A stretch of DNA of 64,000 bases from Anaerolineaceae bacterium (GTDB lineage Bacteria; Chloroflexota; Anaerolineae; Anaerolineales; Anaerolineaceae). The stretch is from NCBI GenBank assembly GCA_029975475.1, contig JARKPB010000008.1:248001-312000 (forward strand). The letters run 5' to 3'. Of the stretch, positions 60,545 through 64,000 are shown piece after piece; within the stretch, counting starts at the first letter, position 1, and every line of letters starts with the position of its first letter. Under the pieces are notes generated by a model that was not told the origin of the DNA, ran no database searches, and was given only the letters and a program-made list of their open reading frames with translations. A program made the translations under genes and the position numbers.

Positions 60545-61431
60545 ATCTCAGGCTCCGATTTCAGGGTGTAGATCAGGTAAGGAATAATCAGAACGGCAAC
60601 GCTGAGGAGCAGCAGGATGCTGATCGCGCCGCCTCGCCCGAAGAAATAGCCGTCAAATGTGGTTTGCCACATGTAAATCGCGGGCACATCCAGCGACAGC
60701 TGTTTCCCAGCCACAGCCAGGATCAAATCAAATACTTTTAAGGACATGTGCCCGAGAATAACCATGGCGCTCAAGGTTACCGGGCGCAGCAGCGGGAAGA
60801 TGATGTGGCGGTAAATCTGGATTTCTGAAGCGCCGTCAACCCGCGCCGCTTCCCGCAATTCATCCGGGATGGCGCGCAGACCGGCCAGGTAAAGCGCCAT
60901 GGTGTAACCGGACATTTGCCAGATGGCGGGAATGGCGATAAAGGCAATCCCCCATCCAGGCGTGGTATGCCATTTATTGATCAAAAAATCCAACCCAAGT
61001 TTGTCAAAGAGCAAATTAAGGCCTGAAAGCCGCGAACCAAGCGCGGGGTTCATCAGCCAGCGCCAGACCACCCCGGTGACGATATAAGAGATCGCCATCG
61101 GGAATAAAAATAAACTGCGGAAAAAGTTTTCGCCGCGCAGCCCCTGGTCCAGCAGATAGGCGTTGAAAAAACCAACCACCAGGCAGCCGACCATGAAAAC
61201 CACTGTGAAGATCAGCGTGTTGCGGATATCCACCATGAAACGTTGATCGCTGAACAGGTCAATATAATTTTTTAACCCTACCCAGGTATAGTCTGGCAGC
61301 AGGCCCTTCCATGCGCTGGTGGAGACGCGCATTGTCCAGGCAATAAAACCGTAGACAAACACGGCGATCGCGAGAATGGAAGGCAGGACCAGCAAAAAAC
61401 TCTGCCACTTTTCTTTTCGATATCGCATCAT
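60541..61431 (-). CDS. Carbohydrate ABC transporter permease (MalF-type)
   Basis: 296 aa, six hydrophobic helices. EAA loop 'ELREAARVDGASEIQIYRHI' followed by IFPLLRPV. It forms the channel with the MalG-type protein. The leading ATG pair (MMRYRKEK) at 61431 has GAAGGT upstream. A strong hairpin separates it from the binding-protein gene. Confidence 0.92.
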   Translation of the reverse strand: MMRYRKEKWQSFLLVLPSILAIAVFVYGFIAWTMRVSTSAWKGLLPDYTWVGLKNYIDLFSDQRFMVDIRNTLIFTVVFMVGCLVVGFFNAYLLDQGLRGENFFRSLFLFPMAISYIVTGVVWRWLMNPALGSRLSGLNLLFDKLGLDFLINKWHTTPGWGIAFIAIPAIWQMSGYTMALYLAGLRAIPDELREAARVDGASEIQIYRHIIFPLLRPVTLSAMVILGHMSLKVFDLILAVAGKQLSLDVPAIYMWQTTFDGYFFGRGGAISILLLLSVAVLIIPYLIYTLKSEPEI

Positions 61432-61480
61432 GGTGACCTTCGCTTATCCAAAAAGATAAATCTATAATAGCAAAGAAATC

Positions 61481-61512
61481 AAAAACCTCGGGGGGATTTT
61501 GTCCCCCCGAGG
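61481..61512 (-). terminator. Intercistronic terminator/attenuator between binding protein and permeases
   Basis: Perfect 10-bp stem CCTCGGGGGG/CCCCCCGAGG, 7-nt loop; on the minus strand followed by TTTTTGATTTC. It probably lets most transcripts end after the binding protein, giving it excess over the permeases. Confidence 0.85.
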
Positions 61513-61525
61513 CGTTTCGAAGAAA

Positions 61526-62863
61526 TTACTTGCTGCAGGGGCCGGAGGATTCGCAGGCGGTCTGTAAGGCAGCCTGGAATTTGGCGGTGTCTTTGTCGGT
61601 CAGGAAGATGCCGAGCGCGTCGTTGATCTCGGTCTTCCAGGAGTCGTTGGCGACCACACCGTGGGTCAGCGATCCGACGACGATGTCTTTGGCCCAGTCA
61701 TCCATTGCGGACTGCAGGTATTCATCGTAGAGGGTCTTGTCAGCATCGCTGCGGGCGGGGATAGAGCCTTTCACCGGGTTGAAGGCATCCTGACCTTCCT
61801 TCGAACCGCAAACGGTCAACCAGGCGATCGCGGCATCGCGGTTCTTGGCGCCAACCGGCAGGACAAAGGAGTCAGACAGGAACTGGAAGGTTCCGGCGGT
61901 TCCGGGAACGGGAGCCCAGCCGAACTCAGTGCGCGGGGCTTTCTTTAACTCTTTGAAGTAACCTTCCGCCCAGTCGCCCATCACGTTGAACGCGGCATCG
62001 CCGTTGACAACCAGCTGAGCGGCGTCCTGCCAGGTGAGGGAGGCGGCGTCACTGTTGGTGTATTCCAGGATCTTCTTGAAGTTATCGAGGGCTTTGGTAA
62101 CTTCCGCGTCGTTCCAGGCCAGCGTGCCGTCCCACAGAGCGTTGTACTTTTCGGGGCCGAGGGTCCCCAGCAGCACGGTCTCGAAGAGATGCATCACAGT
62201 CCACTGCTCGCCCAGAGCCAGCGGGGTTTCAACGCCGGCGGCTTTGAGGGCGTCCATGGCTTTGAACCATTCATCAATGGTGGTCGGAACAGCGATCTTG
62301 TTGGCTTCGAGGATCGCGGGGTTGTACCACAGCACGTTGGCGCGGTGGATATTAACCGGCACGGAATAGATGTTGCCGTTCGCCGAGATCAAGGGGATCA
62401 GGGTTTCGGGCATGACCTTCAACCAGCCTTCCTGTTCAAACAGGAAGTTCAGGGGTTCGAGTTGATTGGCTTTGACGTAGGTGCCGATCAGTTCCTGGCC
62501 GGCGTGTCCCTGCCAGCTGTCGGGCGGATCGCCAGCCTGCAGGCGGGTGGCGAGCACCGAGCGGGCGTTGGTGCCAGCGCCGCCGGCGACCGCGGCGTTG
62601 ATGAACTCAATGTCGGGGTACTTCTTGTTGAAGACCACGATCATCGCGTCCAACCCGGCCGCTTCACCGCCGCCAGTCCACCAGGAAAACACTTCCACCT
62701 GTTTCTTGGCAGCCGGAGCTTCTGTGGCAGCCGGGGCTTCGGTCTGCGGGGCTGCGGGCGCTTCGGTAGCAGGTGCAGGAGCAGCCTGGCCGCAAGCGGT
62801 CAGCAGGATCGAAAAGACGACCAGCAGCGCCAGCACACTCATGGCTAACTTCTTGCTTTTCAT
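61526..62863 (-). CDS. Extracellular sugar-binding lipoprotein (SBP family 1)
   Basis: 445 aa. Signal peptide with lipobox LTAC (Cys24), an Ala/Pro/Glu linker (about 26-50), then a family-1 solute-binding domain: VEVFSWWTGGGEAAGLDAMIVVFNKKYPDI, 'IYSVPVNIHRANVLWYNPAIL' and 'FNVMGDWAEGYFKELKKAP'. The WWTGG-type start is common in glucose/mannose-binding proteins, so a hexose or glycoside ligand is likely. ATG 62863 is preceded by AAGGAG. It is the first gene of the transport operon. Confidence 0.93.
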   Translation of the reverse strand: MKSKKLAMSVLALLVVFSILLTACGQAAPAPATEAPAAPQTEAPAATEAPAAKKQVEVFSWWTGGGEAAGLDAMIVVFNKKYPDIEFINAAVAGGAGTNARSVLATRLQAGDPPDSWQGHAGQELIGTYVKANQLEPLNFLFEQEGWLKVMPETLIPLISANGNIYSVPVNIHRANVLWYNPAILEANKIAVPTTIDEWFKAMDALKAAGVETPLALGEQWTVMHLFETVLLGTLGPEKYNALWDGTLAWNDAEVTKALDNFKKILEYTNSDAASLTWQDAAQLVVNGDAAFNVMGDWAEGYFKELKKAPRTEFGWAPVPGTAGTFQFLSDSFVLPVGAKNRDAAIAWLTVCGSKEGQDAFNPVKGSIPARSDADKTLYDEYLQSAMDDWAKDIVVGSLTHGVVANDSWKTEINDALGIFLTDKDTAKFQAALQTACESSGPCSK

Positions 62864-62946
62864 TGCTTTTCTCCTTAAGATATTTGGGGTTCGGAAGATG
62901 AAATACCGCATCGGTAAGACAGGCCTACCAATTTCGGTTAAAATCA

Positions 62947-62974
62947 TTATAGCGATGCGTTCTTGCGGGACAAT
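62947..62974 (-). promoter_or_regulatory. Promoter of sugar ABC operon
   Basis: Minus strand TTGTCC (complement of 62969-62974), 16-nt spacer, TATAAT (complement of 62947-62952). Leader of about 77 nt. Confidence 0.65.
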
Positions 62975-63027
62975 TCCTATTCGGTCATGATGCGGACATC
63001 AGGCGGACATTCTTTTTCGGGAGGGAT

Positions 63028-64000
63028 ATGGTAACTCTGGACAGGCAGAGTTTTGGCGAATTCATCAAGGTCATCCTGGATGACCTTTTTGATACCGCCG
63101 CGTTGGAAACCAATCCGCTGATCGAAAAAGTGCTGCTGCCGCCTCCACCTACGTTTCGCGGCAGCCGCGGAGAATATGCCCGCAGCCGCATTTTGGAGGC
63201 AATCGAGCACCTTCGCCCGCCGCGCGGAGAGCCGAATCTGGCCTCGCCGGAATGGCGCCCTTACCTGATCCTCTCCGGCCGTTACGTGGAAGGTGTATCG
63301 CTGACCGAACTGGCTGAGCGGCTGGCGATCAGCCCGCGTCAGCTGCGCCGCGACCACCATAAAGCCCTCGACGCTTTGATCAATCTGTGCTGGGAACTGG
63401 AAAATGCCGGCCAGCCGCAGCATCCGGCGGAGCATCTCGCTGAACCGCCGTCGTTTGAGTTAAGCAACGAACTGCTTGACCTGGCCGAAACCTTAAAAGG
63501 TGTGCAAACTCTGCTGGCAGGAAAATTAGCCGATGCCGGGATTGACGTGACGATTGGCGGCCTGGAACGCCTGCTGGTGATCAGCGACCGCATTGTTTTG
63601 CGGCAGATATTTCTGAACATGCTAAACGCCGCCAGCGGTTTCAGCGGTGGCAAGCAGCTGTATGTGGACGTTCAGCGGGAGGAGACTGGCCGGGCTGTGA
63701 TCAACCTGCGGGTGCCGGTCAACCCCGACTGGCAAATGGGATCTCTCGCCGAGGAATGCGACACCGCCTCGATGAATTACTGGCTTCAAGCCATCCAGGC
63801 CAGTCTGGAAAGCGAATTATTCACGTATCCGACGGGGAAAGTTTTCAACTGGCGGGTTCTGCTGCCTCTGGCGCAGCAGAAAGTGATCCTGGTGGTGGAT
63901 GATCAGGAAGCGGCCATCACCATGTTTCGCCGCTACCTGACTCAGACAGGGTATCATCTGGTTGGAGCTACCAGCGCGGACCAGGCGCTTAGCCTGGCGG
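63028..64000 (+). CDS. HTH / histidine-kinase-type ATPase / receiver regulator, 5' part
   Basis: Open to the right edge; 324 residues visible from ATG 63028, preceded by GGGAGGG. Domains: about 1-125, with a sigma-factor-like helix-turn-helix (LTELAERLAISPRQLRRDHHKAL); about 145-285, an HATPase_c-like fold with an N-box-like SDRIVLRQIFLNMLNAAS and a degenerate continuation; from about 288, a receiver start KVILVVDDQEAAITMFRRYL with the acidic pair. There is no HisKA dimerisation helix with phospho-His visible. It starts 164 bp from, and divergent to, the sugar-binding protein gene, so it may control the transporter; this is inference. Confidence 0.78.
   Translation, partial: MVTLDRQSFGEFIKVILDDLFDTAALETNPLIEKVLLPPPPTFRGSRGEYARSRILEAIEHLRPPRGEPNLASPEWRPYLILSGRYVEGVSLTELAERLAISPRQLRRDHHKALDALINLCWELENAGQPQHPAEHLAEPPSFELSNELLDLAETLKGVQTLLAGKLADAGIDVTIGGLERLLVISDRIVLRQIFLNMLNAASGFSGGKQLYVDVQREETGRAVINLRVPVNPDWQMGSLAEECDTASMNYWLQAIQASLESELFTYPTGKVFNWRVLLPLAQQKVILVVDDQEAAITMFRRYLTQTGYHLVGATSADQALSLA

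Overview
The window reads as a chromosomal segment of an uncultured or poorly characterised member of the Chloroflexota, most likely class Anaerolineae. The sequence is GC-rich. Many secreted or membrane proteins carry long Thr/Pro linkers. The housekeeping set (bL9, Der, RsmA, CdaA/CdaR, SucCD, HemW, RimO) sits beside gene types common in that phylum: a baseplate-J-like membrane protein, a polyphosphate glucokinase, roadblock and V4R signalling proteins, GT87 glycosyltransferases, and a methylmalonyl-CoA mutase alpha chain with its epimerase. The phylum assignment is inference from gene content. There is no rRNA, CRISPR array, integrase or insertion sequence, so this is ordinary core chromosome with some unusual accessory arrangements.

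Layout. 1-4 kb: the end of an operon with an unknown protein, a UvrD-type helicase and a RecB/Cas4-like Fe-S nuclease. 4-7.9 kb: baseplate-J-like membrane protein, RuvX, MltG and polyphosphate glucokinase, tightly overlapped. 7.9-11.4 kb (minus): bL9, a RodZ-like double-HTH membrane protein, RimO. 11.5-13.3 kb: a coiled-coil protein and an SPFH protein with a DNA-binding-type HTH tail. 13.4-15.8 kb: succinyl-CoA synthetase and acyl carrier protein. 15.9-21.7 kb: CoaE-GNAT fusion, c-di-AMP synthase CdaA with CdaR, Der, signal peptidase I and a YgiT zinc-finger protein. 21.7-30.1 kb (minus): a GNAT gene without a canonical start codon, a TPR/WD40 membrane protein, a roadblock-V4R-response-regulator-glycosyltransferase operon, and a GT87-MazG-LOG-TolB operon.

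30.2-35.7 kb (plus): DUF2752, TM2, GNAT, DUF952-MFS fusion, MFS and a small membrane protein. 35.7-38.6 kb (minus): YabE-like 3D/G5 protein with RsmA, a structured non-coding stretch and tRNA-Phe. 38.7-48.3 kb: L,D-transpeptidase, HemW, LysM protein, PIG-L deacetylase, MoeB-rhodanese, a DHH-CBS-tRNA nucleotidyltransferase fusion, GNAT and a methyltransferase. 48.4-56.9 kb: EF-G paralogue, a DUF1786/P-II-like/cation:proton antiporter operon, methylmalonyl-CoA mutase with epimerase, and a UMF1-type MFS protein. 57-63 kb (minus): a solute-binding-domain PAS/HD-GYP sensor and a sugar ABC transporter (binding protein and two permeases). 63 kb to the end: a truncated HTH/ATPase/receiver regulator.

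Functional links. SucCD, the mutase and the epimerase join succinyl-CoA and propionate metabolism. CdaA/CdaR make c-di-AMP, while the HD-GYP protein and a degenerate GGDEF-like regulator point to c-di-GMP. MltG, the L,D-transpeptidase, YabE-like, RodZ-like and LysM proteins serve the envelope.

A recurring signal is a -10-like hexamer exactly 6 nt before the start codon at five genes, and 8-10 nt before it at three more, which suggests widespread leaderless or near-leaderless transcripts.
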